Counted from the first letter of the stretch, positions 1 to 7,413 are shown. The stretch is DNA of 10,083 nucleotides from Gammaproteobacteria bacterium (GCA_023381235.1 JAMCTV010000162.1:1-10083), one strand, 5' to 3'. Notes: generated by a model from the sequence alone, not told the origin. Program-made: numbers and translations.

Positions 1-1107
1 TTAGGCGAATATATTTTATTTTCACGCGAGCGTGATCCGGAAAAAGAAATCTGGAACGGCGCGCGCGCGGGCCAGGAAGGCGCCTGCCGTGACTATGGCG
101 CGGACGACGCCTTCCCCATAGACGACCTGGACGACATCCTGCCCGGCCTGCTGGAAAAGTGCGAGCGCGTGTATTGCGTGATGGGTGTGCAACCGGAATT
201 CGATCAGCACCTGATCGGCTGGGTGAACCAGATCCGCGCCAAGTCGCGCGCCGGGCTACGTGCGCCGGAGGAGTTCATCGCGCTGGACCAGGTGCTGCAC
301 GAGATGCGCCTGTTCAAGAGCCGCGCCGAAATCGCGCTGATGAAAAAGGCGGCGCGCATCTCAGCCGGCGCGCATAAGCGCGCCATGCGCGCCTGCAAGC
401 CGGGCATGATGGAGTATCAGATCGAGGCCGAGCTGCGCCACGAATTCCTGCGCCAGGGCAGCCAGGCGCCGGCCTATAACTCCATCGTGGCGGGCGGCGC
501 GAACGCCTGCGTGCTGCACTACACCGACAATCGCGCGCCGCTCAAGGATGGCGATTTGTTGCTGATAGACGCCGGCGCGGAACTGGATAATTACGCCAGC
601 GACATCACGCGCACCTTTCCCGTCAACGGCCGGTTCAGCGCCGAGCAGCGCGCGGTGTATGAAATCGTGCTGGAGGCCCAGTACGCCGCCATCGCCAAGG
701 TGCAGCCCGGCAATCACTGGAACGACCCGCACCAGGCCGCCGTACGCGTGTTGACCAAAGGCCTGCTGGACCTCGGCCTGCTCAAGGGCGCGCTGCCCAA
801 GCTGATTAAGGAGCAAGCCTACCGGCGCTACTACATGCACCGCACCGGTCACTGGCTGGGCATGGACGTGCATGACGTGGGCGACTACAAGATCGGCGAC
901 GCCTGGCGCGTGCTGGAGCCGGGCATGGTGCTCACCGTCGAGCCGGGCTTGTACATCGCGCCCGGCAGCAGCGGAGTGGCCAGGAAATGGCAGGGCATAG
1001 GCGTGCGCATCGAGGACGACGTGCACCTCACCTCCAGGGGACACGAAATCCTGAGCGCGGACGCACCCAAGACGGTGGCTGAAATTGAAGCCCTCATGGC
1101 GCACTGA
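1..1107 (+). CDS. pepP: Xaa-Pro aminopeptidase (aminopeptidase P), 5'-truncated by window edge
   Basis: This metallopeptidase removes an N-terminal residue that precedes proline and acts in the cytoplasm. The reading frame is open from base 1, so the gene starts outside the window; 368 residues are visible. The pita-bread fold metal ligands are all present, numbered within the visible part: Asp190 and Asp201 (11 apart, in LLIDAGAEL...SDITRTF), His284 in RTGHWLGMDVHD, Glu314 in TVEPGLYI, and Glu338 in GVRIEDDVHL. In E. coli PepP the ligands are D260, D271, H354, E383 and E406, so about 70 N-terminal residues are missing here. The visible start reads as the N-terminal domain (FSRERDPEKEIWNGARAGQEG), which is typical of PepP rather than of short prolidases. 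It ends one base before ubiH, the neighbour it has in E. coli, so the two are probably co-transcribed. An internal ATG at 181 is not the true start. Confidence 0.95.
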   Translation, partial: LGEYILFSRERDPEKEIWNGARAGQEGACRDYGADDAFPIDDLDDILPGLLEKCERVYCVMGVQPEFDQHLIGWVNQIRAKSRAGLRAPEEFIALDQVLHEMRLFKSRAEIALMKKAARISAGAHKRAMRACKPGMMEYQIEAELRHEFLRQGSQAPAYNSIVAGGANACVLHYTDNRAPLKDGDLLLIDAGAELDNYASDITRTFPVNGRFSAEQRAVYEIVLEAQYAAIAKVQPGNHWNDPHQAAVRVLTKGLLDLGLLKGALPKLIKEQAYRRYYMHRTGHWLGMDVHDVGDYKIGDAWRVLEPGMVLTVEPGLYIAPGSSGVARKWQGIGVRIEDDVHLTSRGHEILSADAPKTVAEIEALMAH

Positions 1108-1108
1108 T

Positions 1109-2341
1109 ATGCAGGATAGCTATGACGTGCTGATCGTCGGCGGCGGCATGACCGGCGCCAGCCTGGCCTGCGCCCTGGGCGGCGCGGCGCTGCGCGTCGG
1201 CGTGATTGAAGCGGTACCGGTTAAAAACGGCGCGCAGCCGAGTTTTGATACGCGCACCACCGCGCTCACCTGGGGCACGCGGCGCATCCTGGAGGCGATT
1301 GGCGTGTGGCCGCGCGTCGCCGCGCACGCCGTGCCGATCAAGAAGACCCACGTCTCGGATCAGGGCCGGTTTGGTTTTACCCGGTTGGATTGCGCGGACT
1401 ACCAGCTGGATGCCCTAGGCTATGTGGTGGAGAATCGCATGCTGGGAAATGCGCTGCTCGACACCTTGCAAGGCCACGCCAATATCGAATTTATTTGTCC
1501 CGCGCGGGTGCAGGATGTGGAGACCAGCGCGGACGCGGCGAGTATTACGCTGCACACCGGGCAAGGCGTGCGCCGGTTGAGTGCGCGGCTGCTGGTGGTG
1601 GCGGACGGGCGGCATTCGACGGCGCGCGAGCGCCTCAACATTAAAACCAGCGGACATGCCTACGGCCAGAGCGCCATTATCACCAGCGTCACGCCGCAGC
1701 ATCCACATGAGTACACGGCCTACGAGCGCTTCGCCCCGGAAGGCCCGCTCGCCGTGCTGCCCATGAGCGCCACGCGCTGCGCGGTGGTGTGGGTGGTGCG
1801 TAGTAATCAAGCCCCTGCGTTGTTGGCGCTGGACGAGGACGCCTTTCTTGCCCGGCTGCAACAGCAATTCGGCGGCCGTCTGGGGAAATTTTCACAGCTC
1901 GGCGCGCGGCGCGATTATGCGCTGGAACTGATGCGCGCCGGGGAGTTCACGCGCCCGCGCGCGGTGTTGATCGGCAACGCCGCGCACACCTTGCACCCGG
2001 TCGCGGCGCAGGGACTGAACCTGGGGCTGCGCGACGTAGCGGTGCTGGCGCGCCTGTTGTGCGAGGCGGATCAGCGCGGTGATGATCCCGGTGCGGCCCA
2101 ACTGCTCGATGAATACGCGCGCCTGCGCCGCCGTGACCATGGCGCAGTGACGGTCTTTACCGACGGCCTGGTGCGGATATTTTCCAGCGGCTTCGCGCCG
2201 CTCGTGCTGGCGCGCAATATCGGTTTGCTGGCGGCGGACTTGCTGCCGCCGGTAAAGAATTATCTGGCGCGCCGCAGCGCAGGCGTGTCCCACGCCAAGC
2301 TCGCCGTGATGCTCAGCGAATCAAGGCGGAAACTTGCTTGA
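1109..2341 (+). CDS. ubiH: 2-octaprenyl-6-methoxyphenol hydroxylase (FAD monooxygenase of ubiquinone synthesis)
   Basis: This 410-residue flavoprotein of the UbiH/UbiF/UbiI family hydroxylates the quinone ring (C4 in UbiH) during aerobic ubiquinone synthesis. It carries the three family signatures. The FAD dinucleotide fold is GGGMTG at residues 11-16. The ADG motif is at 165-167 (ADGRHSTARERL). The second FAD motif reads GNAAHTLHPVAAQGLNLGLRD from about residue 289. The Asn in GNAA, where relatives such as UbiF have GDAAH, and the LHP...QGLNLG context point to UbiH, as does the tail (LARNIGLLAADLLPPVKNYLARR). I chose the ATG at 1109, one base after the pepP stop, over a TTG at 1085. The TTG would add eight residues before the FAD fold and overlap pepP. 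No clear ribosome site precedes the ATG, so translation is probably coupled to pepP. In E. coli ubiI follows ubiH; here the next gene is convergent, so ubiI is not in this operon. Confidence 0.93.
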   Translation: MQDSYDVLIVGGGMTGASLACALGGAALRVGVIEAVPVKNGAQPSFDTRTTALTWGTRRILEAIGVWPRVAAHAVPIKKTHVSDQGRFGFTRLDCADYQLDALGYVVENRMLGNALLDTLQGHANIEFICPARVQDVETSADAASITLHTGQGVRRLSARLLVVADGRHSTARERLNIKTSGHAYGQSAIITSVTPQHPHEYTAYERFAPEGPLAVLPMSATRCAVVWVVRSNQAPALLALDEDAFLARLQQQFGGRLGKFSQLGARRDYALELMRAGEFTRPRAVLIGNAAHTLHPVAAQGLNLGLRDVAVLARLLCEADQRGDDPGAAQLLDEYARLRRRDHGAVTVFTDGLVRIFSSGFAPLVLARNIGLLAADLLPPVKNYLARRSAGVSHAKLAVMLSESRRKLA

Positions 2342-2864
2342 ACTGCGCGTGACTCGCGTCGCGCAGCCATTCGAATAACACTGATTCGGTATTGCTCACG
2401 ATAACGCCCTCTGCGCTCAGGCGCGCGAGCGCGTTGTGATGATTCGCCTCGGCGCGTGAACAGACGGCGTCCGCCACCACGAACACCTGGCTGCCGGCGT
2501 CTTTTAATTCCAGCGCGCTTTGCAGCACGCACACGTGCGTCTCCATGCCAGCCAAAACTACCTGCCTGCGCGCAAGCCCGCGCAGGGCATCCATGAATCC
2601 GGCTGCGCCGTTGCACGCGAAACAGGTTTTTTCGAAATGCCGTATTTGGGCAGGCAGGCGGCGGGCGACGGTGGGTTCGGTGGGGCCGAGGCCATTGGGG
2701 TACTGCTCGGTGACGAGTACGGGGATGTTGAGCAGCGCGGCGGCTTGCAGCAAAATGCCGCTGTTGCCTGTTACGCGCGCACGCGCGGCTTCGGGCATGG
2801 CGGCGGCCAGGCGCGTCTGGGTATCTACGATGACGAGGATGCTTTCTGAATCGCTGCACAACAT
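2313..2864 (-). CDS. Isochorismatase-family cysteine hydrolase
   Basis: This 183-residue single-domain protein has the alpha/beta fold of the isochorismatase/nicotinamidase superfamily, at the usual family length. The catalytic triad is visible: Asp14 in VIVDTQ, Lys79 in HFEKTCF, and Cys112 in the GMETHVCV motif, where the nucleophile follows the G-x-E-T turn with its usual cis peptide. The TEQYPNGLG segment at about 52-60 and the overall pattern resemble the ISOC1/ISOC2 and YcaC-type branch, whose substrates are mostly unknown. I see nothing that supports isochorismate itself as substrate: no carrier domain and no siderophore genes. The ATG follows the tolC stop by three bases without a clear ribosome site, so it is probably translated by coupling with tolC. 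Its last 29 bases overlap the 3' end of ubiH on the other strand. There is no signal peptide, so it should be cytoplasmic. Confidence 0.88.
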   Translation of the reverse strand: MLCSDSESILVIVDTQTRLAAAMPEAARARVTGNSGILLQAAALLNIPVLVTEQYPNGLGPTEPTVARRLPAQIRHFEKTCFACNGAAGFMDALRGLARRQVVLAGMETHVCVLQSALELKDAGSQVFVVADAVCSRAEANHHNALARLSAEGVIVSNTESVLFEWLRDASHAQFKQVSALIR

Positions 2865-2867
2865 CGG

Positions 2868-4178
2868 CTATTGCAGCCAGGCGTTCACCTGTTCCAGATC
2901 AGCGGGACTTAAGGTGCCGGCGGCCTGCTTCAGGCGCAGGCTTTCAAGAATATAGTCGTAGCGCGCGCGTGCGTAATCGCGCTGGGCGAGGAACAACTCG
3001 CGTTGCGCGTCGAGCACGTCCACCTCGGTGCGCGTGCCGACTTGCAGCCCGGCCTCAGTGGCCTCCAGGGCGGTTTGATGGGACAGCACGGATTGCTTGA
3101 GCGCCTTGACGCGGCTGATGCCGGCGATGACGCCGGCGTAGGAATCGCGCGTCTGGCGCACCACGGAGCGCAACTGTTGTTCCTGGGTTTCCTGCGCCTG
3201 GGTGTACTTATGCTGCGCCTCGCGCGTGCGCGAGGTGACCAGCCCGCCCTGGAAGATCGGCGCGTTGATTTGCAGGCTGATGGTGTCGCTCATGGTTTCG
3301 CTCGCTCCGAAACGTCCGCCGCCGGAGTCGGAAAACACGCGGTTGCCGACGATGTCCAGCGTGGGCAGATGTGCGGCTCGCTGGCGCGCGATCTCTTCCT
3401 GCGCCACCCCGCTCGCGTGCTGCGCGGCGGTATATTGCAGGTTTTGCTTGAGCGCGATCCCTGTCCACTGCTCTACATCCGCAGGCTCCGGGGTGAGCAG
3501 CGGCAGTTGTTCGGTGAGCGCGGCCAGGGTGCCCGGCTGACGCGCGGTGATTTCGCGCAGCGTCTCGATGCTGGTGGTGAGCTGGCGCTCGGCGGCGATC
3601 TCCTGCGCCAGCGCGGCGTCGAAGCGCGCCTGCGCCTCCTGCACATCGGTGATGGCCACCAGCCCCACCTCGAAGCGCTGCCGGCTTTGCTCCAGTTCAC
3701 GCGCGATGGCCTTTTTCTCGGCGCGGGCGAACTCCAGGTTGTCCTGTGCCGCGAGCACGTCGAAGTAGCGCGTTGCGGAGCGGATGATAAGGTCCTGCTG
3801 CGCCGTGCCAAACAGCGCTTCGGCCTCTGCGATGCGCGCATCGGACTGGCGCAGTTGCACATAGGTGTCGTGGTGATACACCGGCTGGGTCAGGCTCAAG
3901 GTGTAGCCGCTGCTGTTGAAGTGCGACTCCCCGGCGGACGAGGCCGGCTGGCGTATATCGAGACGGTTGCCGGTGGTATTGGCGTTGGCGCTGATGGTGG
4001 GGAACAGCAGAGCCCGGCTTTGCGGTTTGCTCTCCAGCGTGGCGAGACGCGCGGCCTCTGCACTCCTGATCTGCGGATCATTTTCCAGCGCCAGCCGGTA
4101 GGTATCGAGCAAGTTCTCCGCCGCCGCATTGGTTACCGCAATGCAGGCTAGTAGCAGGGCATAGATCGCATTACGCAT
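2868..4178 (-). CDS. tolC: TolC-family outer-membrane efflux channel
   Basis: This is a 436-residue outer-membrane factor that would form a trimeric channel through the outer membrane and periplasm, serving RND pumps or type I secretion. Residues 1-20 form a signal peptide with a hydrophobic core and a cleavage site after the Ala-Ala-Ala at 18-20. The mature start (ENLLDTYRLALENDPQIRSA) is the classic TolC opening helix. The family's internal duplication is visible: VGLVAITDVQEAQARFDAALAQ at about 171-192 matches VGTRTEVDVLDAQRELFLAQ at about 380-399. The length is close to the mature core of E. coli TolC. The gene follows the pump gene by 183 bp with a terminator-like hairpin between, so it probably has its own promoter. 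The start is the ATG giving the complete signal peptide; the ribosome site is weak. The symbol is a family call: the protein could equally be named as a type I secretion outer-membrane protein. Confidence 0.92.
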   Translation of the reverse strand: MRNAIYALLLACIAVTNAAAENLLDTYRLALENDPQIRSAEAARLATLESKPQSRALLFPTISANANTTGNRLDIRQPASSAGESHFNSSGYTLSLTQPVYHHDTYVQLRQSDARIAEAEALFGTAQQDLIIRSATRYFDVLAAQDNLEFARAEKKAIARELEQSRQRFEVGLVAITDVQEAQARFDAALAQEIAAERQLTTSIETLREITARQPGTLAALTEQLPLLTPEPADVEQWTGIALKQNLQYTAAQHASGVAQEEIARQRAAHLPTLDIVGNRVFSDSGGGRFGASETMSDTISLQINAPIFQGGLVTSRTREAQHKYTQAQETQEQQLRSVVRQTRDSYAGVIAGISRVKALKQSVLSHQTALEATEAGLQVGTRTEVDVLDAQRELFLAQRDYARARYDYILESLRLKQAAGTLSPADLEQVNAWLQ

Positions 4179-4197
4179 GGCTGGTTTTCTTGGGAGA

Positions 4198-4235
4198 CAT
4201 TTATATTAGTAAATCTCTAATCAAGTCAGTGGTAC
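4198..4235 (-). promoter_or_regulatory. Candidate tolC promoter with a palindromic operator-like site
   Basis: This AT-rich patch stands out in GC-rich DNA just upstream of tolC on the minus strand. Reading toward tolC, a CTGACT (4 of 6 matches to the -35 consensus) is followed 18 bases later by TATAAA (5 of 6 to the -10). The spacer contains ATTAG and CTAAT, inverted arms seven bases apart at 4205-4221, which could bind a repressor dimer. Both are pattern matches only. The site would let tolC be transcribed apart from the pump genes upstream. Confidence 0.35.
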
Positions 4236-4238
4236 CCG

Positions 4239-4256
4239 CGGCACAGGGATGTGCCG
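4239..4256. repeat. Inverted repeat A (6-bp stem, 6-base loop)
   Basis: CGGCAC and GTGCCG face each other across AGGGAT, giving a GC-rich hairpin on either strand. A further G-T pair (4238 with 4257) is possible only in plus-strand RNA. It directly abuts inverted repeat B. There is no T-run next to it, so it is not a terminator by itself. Confidence 0.6.
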
Positions 4257-4290
4257 TCATTTTACAGTCACGCGAGTGATTGTAAAATGA
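4257..4290. repeat. Inverted repeat B (15-bp stem, one mispair, 4-base loop)
   Basis: The left arm at 4257-4271 and the right arm at 4276-4290 match at 14 of 15 positions. The odd pair is G4267 with T4280, a G-U wobble if the plus strand is transcribed but an A-C mismatch on the minus strand. The loop reads GCGA on the plus strand, a GNRA tetraloop closed by C-G; on the minus strand it is UCGC. The outer stem is AT-rich (ATTTTACA). It abuts repeats A and C. Confidence 0.7.
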
Positions 4291-4322
4291 AGAAAAGCAC
4301 AAATCGTATTTGTGCTTTTCTT
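4290..4322. terminator. Perfect 15-bp hairpin, likely bidirectional rho-independent terminator
   Basis: AAGAAAAGCACAAAT and ATTTGTGCTTTTCTT are exact reverse complements around the three-base loop CGT. The inner stem contains GCAC/GTGC, and the outer arm is A-rich on one side and T-rich on the other, so a transcript from either direction would end in a hairpin followed by a U-rich stretch. On the minus strand it lies 40 bases after the pump stop codon, as expected for the end of the methyltransferase-adaptor-pump transcript. Because the hairpin is long and AT-rich at its base, it may also protect transcript 3' ends. Confidence 0.72.
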
Positions 4323-4356
4323 GCTCTGAGAAGTCCAGGATGGACTTATTCAGAGC
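4323..4356. repeat. Inverted repeat D (two 7-bp stem blocks, small bulge, 3-base loop)
   Basis: GCTCTGA and AAGTCCA on the left pair with TGGACTT and TCAGAGC on the right around the loop GGA. The blocks are separated by G4330 on the left and A4348-T4349 on the right. On the plus strand this becomes a G-U pair plus one bulged A; on the minus strand it is an unpaired internal loop. A T-rich run (TTCTTTC) follows on the plus strand, so D could end a plus-strand transcript. It begins six bases after the pump stop codon. Confidence 0.65.
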
Positions 4357-4361
4357 TTCTT

Positions 4362-7300
4362 TCAAGCTACCTGTTTCCGTGCGCGCGGCACCAGTGTGTA
4401 CACGGCGGGGATGACGAACAGGGTGAGCAAGGTGCCGAGCAACAGGCCGCCTACGATCACCCAGCCGATGGGCTGACGGCTTTCCGCCCCCGCCCCGCTC
4501 GCCAGCGCCAGCGGCAGCGCGCCCAGCACCATGGCGGCGGTGGTCATCAGGATCGGGCGCAGGCGCAGGGCGGCGGCTTCCATCACCGCGGCGCGTACCT
4601 CGCGTCCTTGCAACCGCAGCTTGTTGGCGAAGTCCACGATCAGGATGCCGTGCTTAGTAATGAGGCCGACCAGCATCACCAGGCCGATCTGACTGTATAC
4701 GTTGAGCGTGCCGCCGGAGAATTTCAGCGCCAGCAGCGCGCCGGCGACGGCGAGCGGCACGGTGAGTATGATGATGAACGGATCAATAAAGCTTTCGAAC
4801 TGCGCCGCGAGCACCAGATAAATGAACAGCAGCGCCAGCACAAAGGTGAGGTACAGGGCGGCGCTGGATTCCTTGAGTTCGCGTGACTGGCCGTCCAGCT
4901 CGGTCTGTGCGCCGGGCGGCAGGGTTTCCCTGGCCGTTTTTTCCATGAAGTCGAGCGCCTCGCCCAAGGAGTGACTGGGCGCGATGTTGGCGCTGAGCGT
5001 GGCCGAGCGCAGGCGGTTGAAATGGTTCAGTTCCTTGGGGGCCACGCTTTCGCGCACGCGCACCAGGTTGGAGAGTTGAATCAGTTGTCCGCCGTTGCCG
5101 CGCACAAAGATGGAGGAAAGATCATCGGGCGAGCGGCGCTCCGCGTCGCGCAGTTTCACGATCACGTCATATTGTTCGCCCTCGCGCTTAAAGCGCGTCA
5201 CCTGACGTCCGCCGAGCGCGGTTTCCAGCGTGCGCCCGACCTGATCCACGCCCACTCCGACATTGGCGGCCTTGTCCCGATCCAGCTCCACGCTGAGCTG
5301 CGGCTTGTTGAGCTTGAGATCGCTGTCCAGATTGATGAGGCCGGGGAACTGGGAGGCCTTGGACTGCATGGCGTTGACCATGGTCTGCAACTCAGCATAG
5401 GAATTTCCCTGGAGCACGAACTGCAGCGGCGGGTTGCGAAAGCTCTGGCCGAGCGAGGGCGGCTGTACCGGAAAGGCAAGCACACCGGGCAGGCCGAACA
5501 TCCTGCCGCCCAATTCTCCTGCGATGTCATTGGCGGAGCGCGCGCGGTCATCCCATGGTTTCAGGTTCACGAAGGAGAGAGCCATGGTGACCGGATTGGG
5601 ACGCTCCAGCCCCGGCGCCACCACCATGAAATAGGTGTTGATCTCCGGCACCTGCGCGTAAAACCTCTCCACCTTGCGCGCGTAGCGGTCGGTGTAATCC
5701 ATGGTCGCGCCCTCCGGCGAGAACATCAGGCCAATCAGCAGACCGCGATCTTCCAGCGGCGCAAGTTCCGTCTTCAACACAGAGAGCAAGCCCGCAATGC
5801 CGGCCAGCACCACAACCCCAACCGGGGCCAGCAGCCAGCGCCGGTTGAGCATGCGCGCGAGCAGCCGTTGATAACTCTGGTTAAGCGTATGCAGCCACTG
5901 TTCGCTCATTTGATACAGGCGCGAGTGCCGCGTTTCCGGACGCAGTATCCTGGAGCACATCATGGGCGTGAGCGACAGCGCCACGAAGCCCGACACCAGC
6001 ACGGCGGCGGCGACGGTAAGTGCGAACTCGGTGAACAGCCGGCCGGTGTTGCCGGTCATGAAGGAGAGCGGTGCGAACACCGCGACCAGGGTCAGGGTCA
6101 TGGCGATCACCGCGAAGGCGATCTCCTTGCTGCCCTCCAGCGCGGCGCGCACGGCGTCCATGCCGTGCTCGATGCGGCGCTGAATGTTTTCCATCATCAC
6201 GATGGCGTCGTCCACCACCAGGCCGATGGCCAGCACCAGGCCGAGCAGGGTGAGCACGTTGATGGAAAAGCCCAGCGCGTAGAGAAAGATGAACGCGCCG
6301 ATGAGCGACACCGGGATGGCGACAAACGGAATCAGCGTGGCGCGCAGCGTGCGCAGGAATAAAAAGATCACCAGCACCACCAGCAGCAGCGCCTCGATCA
6401 TGGCCTCGAATACCGCCTCGATGGATTTTTCGATGAACACCGATTGATCGAACGCCACCTTGAGCTTCATGCCTTCGGGCAGGCCGGCGATAATCCTGGG
6501 CAGTTCCTGCTTCACCGCCTGCGCCACGGACAGGGTGTTGGCGGTGGACTGTTTCACCACGCCGAGGCCCACCGCCGGATTGCCGTTCACGCGCACCGCG
6601 TTGCGTTCGTCTGCCGGGCCGATCTCGGCGCTGCCCACGTCGGAGAGGCGCACCGGATAGCCGTTTACCTCGCGGATGATGATGCGGTTGAATTGCTCAG
6701 GCGTGCGCAGGTCGGTTTCGGTGAGCACGGAAAATTCGCGCTGGCTGCTCTCGATGCGCCCGGAGGGGATTTCCAGATTCTGGTTGCGCAACGCTTCTTC
6801 CACGTCCTGCGGCGTCAACTGATAGGCCGCGAGGCGGTCGCGGTCGAGCCAGATGCGCATCGCGTAACGCCGCTCGCCGCCAATAATCACGCTCGCCACG
6901 CCGGGCAGGGTTTGCAAACGGTCCTGCACCACGCGGTCGGCGTAGTCGGTGATTTCCAGCGCGCTGTGTTTGTCGCTGGAGAAGGCGATCCACATAATGG
7001 CCTGCGCGTCGGCCTCGATCTTGGCCACCACCGGCTCGTCCACTTCGTCCGGCAGCCTGCCGCGCACGCGCGCGACACGGTCGCGCACGTCGCTCGCCGC
7101 CGCGTCCGGGTCGCGCGTGCGCACGAACTCCACCGTGATCTGGCTCACCTCCTCGCGGCTGGCCGACTTGATGGTCTTGACACCTTCGATTCCGGACAGC
7201 GAATCCTCCAGCGGGCGCGTGACCTGGCTTTCGATCACCTCCGCGTTGGCGCCGGTGTATACGGTGCGCACCGACACGATGGGCGCGTCAATATTGGGGT

Positions 7301-7409
7301 ATTCGCGCACCGTGAGGCGCTGGTAGGCGATGACGCCGATCAGGATCACCATCAGGCTCATCACGGTGGCAAGCACCGGGCGGCGGATGGATAATTCCGG
7401 AAGATTCAT
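4362..7409 (-). CDS. RND efflux pump, HAE1 family (AcrB/MexB-like inner-membrane transporter)
   Basis: This is a 1015-residue proton-driven exporter of the hydrophobic/amphiphilic (HAE1) RND family, the inner-membrane engine of a tripartite pump. The start MNLPELSIRRPVLATVMSL leads into TM1 at about 12-30, followed by a large periplasmic porter loop, TM2-TM6 (about 330-480), TM7 (about 520-540), a second large loop and TM8-TM12 (about 850-1005). The proton relay is intact: Asp400 and Asp401 in LVVDDAIVMMENI (D407/D408 in AcrB) and Lys919 in GLITKHGILIVDFANKL (K940 in AcrB). The two-fold repeat typical of RND proteins is present. It is slightly shorter than AcrB (1049). I see no heavy-metal-exporter signature, so drug or amphiphile export is likely; substrates cannot be read from sequence. 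The start lies four bases after the adaptor stop with no strong ribosome site, suggesting translational coupling. Confidence 0.95.
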   Translation of the reverse strand: MNLPELSIRRPVLATVMSLMVILIGVIAYQRLTVREYPNIDAPIVSVRTVYTGANAEVIESQVTRPLEDSLSGIEGVKTIKSASREEVSQITVEFVRTRDPDAAASDVRDRVARVRGRLPDEVDEPVVAKIEADAQAIMWIAFSSDKHSALEITDYADRVVQDRLQTLPGVASVIIGGERRYAMRIWLDRDRLAAYQLTPQDVEEALRNQNLEIPSGRIESSQREFSVLTETDLRTPEQFNRIIIREVNGYPVRLSDVGSAEIGPADERNAVRVNGNPAVGLGVVKQSTANTLSVAQAVKQELPRIIAGLPEGMKLKVAFDQSVFIEKSIEAVFEAMIEALLLVVLVIFLFLRTLRATLIPFVAIPVSLIGAFIFLYALGFSINVLTLLGLVLAIGLVVDDAIVMMENIQRRIEHGMDAVRAALEGSKEIAFAVIAMTLTLVAVFAPLSFMTGNTGRLFTEFALTVAAAVLVSGFVALSLTPMMCSRILRPETRHSRLYQMSEQWLHTLNQSYQRLLARMLNRRWLLAPVGVVVLAGIAGLLSVLKTELAPLEDRGLLIGLMFSPEGATMDYTDRYARKVERFYAQVPEINTYFMVVAPGLERPNPVTMALSFVNLKPWDDRARSANDIAGELGGRMFGLPGVLAFPVQPPSLGQSFRNPPLQFVLQGNSYAELQTMVNAMQSKASQFPGLINLDSDLKLNKPQLSVELDRDKAANVGVGVDQVGRTLETALGGRQVTRFKREGEQYDVIVKLRDAERRSPDDLSSIFVRGNGGQLIQLSNLVRVRESVAPKELNHFNRLRSATLSANIAPSHSLGEALDFMEKTARETLPPGAQTELDGQSRELKESSAALYLTFVLALLFIYLVLAAQFESFIDPFIIILTVPLAVAGALLALKFSGGTLNVYSQIGLVMLVGLITKHGILIVDFANKLRLQGREVRAAVMEAAALRLRPILMTTAAMVLGALPLALASGAGAESRQPIGWVIVGGLLLGTLLTLFVIPAVYTLVPRARKQVA

Positions 7410-7413
7410 CTAA

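Noticed and set aside
361..1104. 247-codon minus-strand open frame opposite pepP
   Set aside because: It is an antisense shadow of a peptidase with all metal ligands in place.
1085..1108. Upstream TTG start for ubiH
   Set aside because: It adds eight residues before a typical FAD-fold N-terminus and overlaps pepP; the ATG at 1109 is the natural start.
3003..4151. 382-codon plus-strand open frame opposite tolC
   Set aside because: It is an antisense shadow of a complete TolC-family protein with signal peptide and internal repeat.
4251..4886. Plus-strand open frame running from the hairpin region into the pump gene
   Set aside because: It begins at a GTG inside hairpin A, has no ribosome site, and its bulk is low-complexity antisense to the pump C-terminus.
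4971..7394. Long plus-strand open frames (4971-6362, 6444-7394) opposite the RND pump gene
   Set aside because: The translations are rich in His, Gln, Arg and Gly with no domain pattern, as expected for the antisense of a GC-rich gene, and the minus-strand protein has clear RND motifs throughout.
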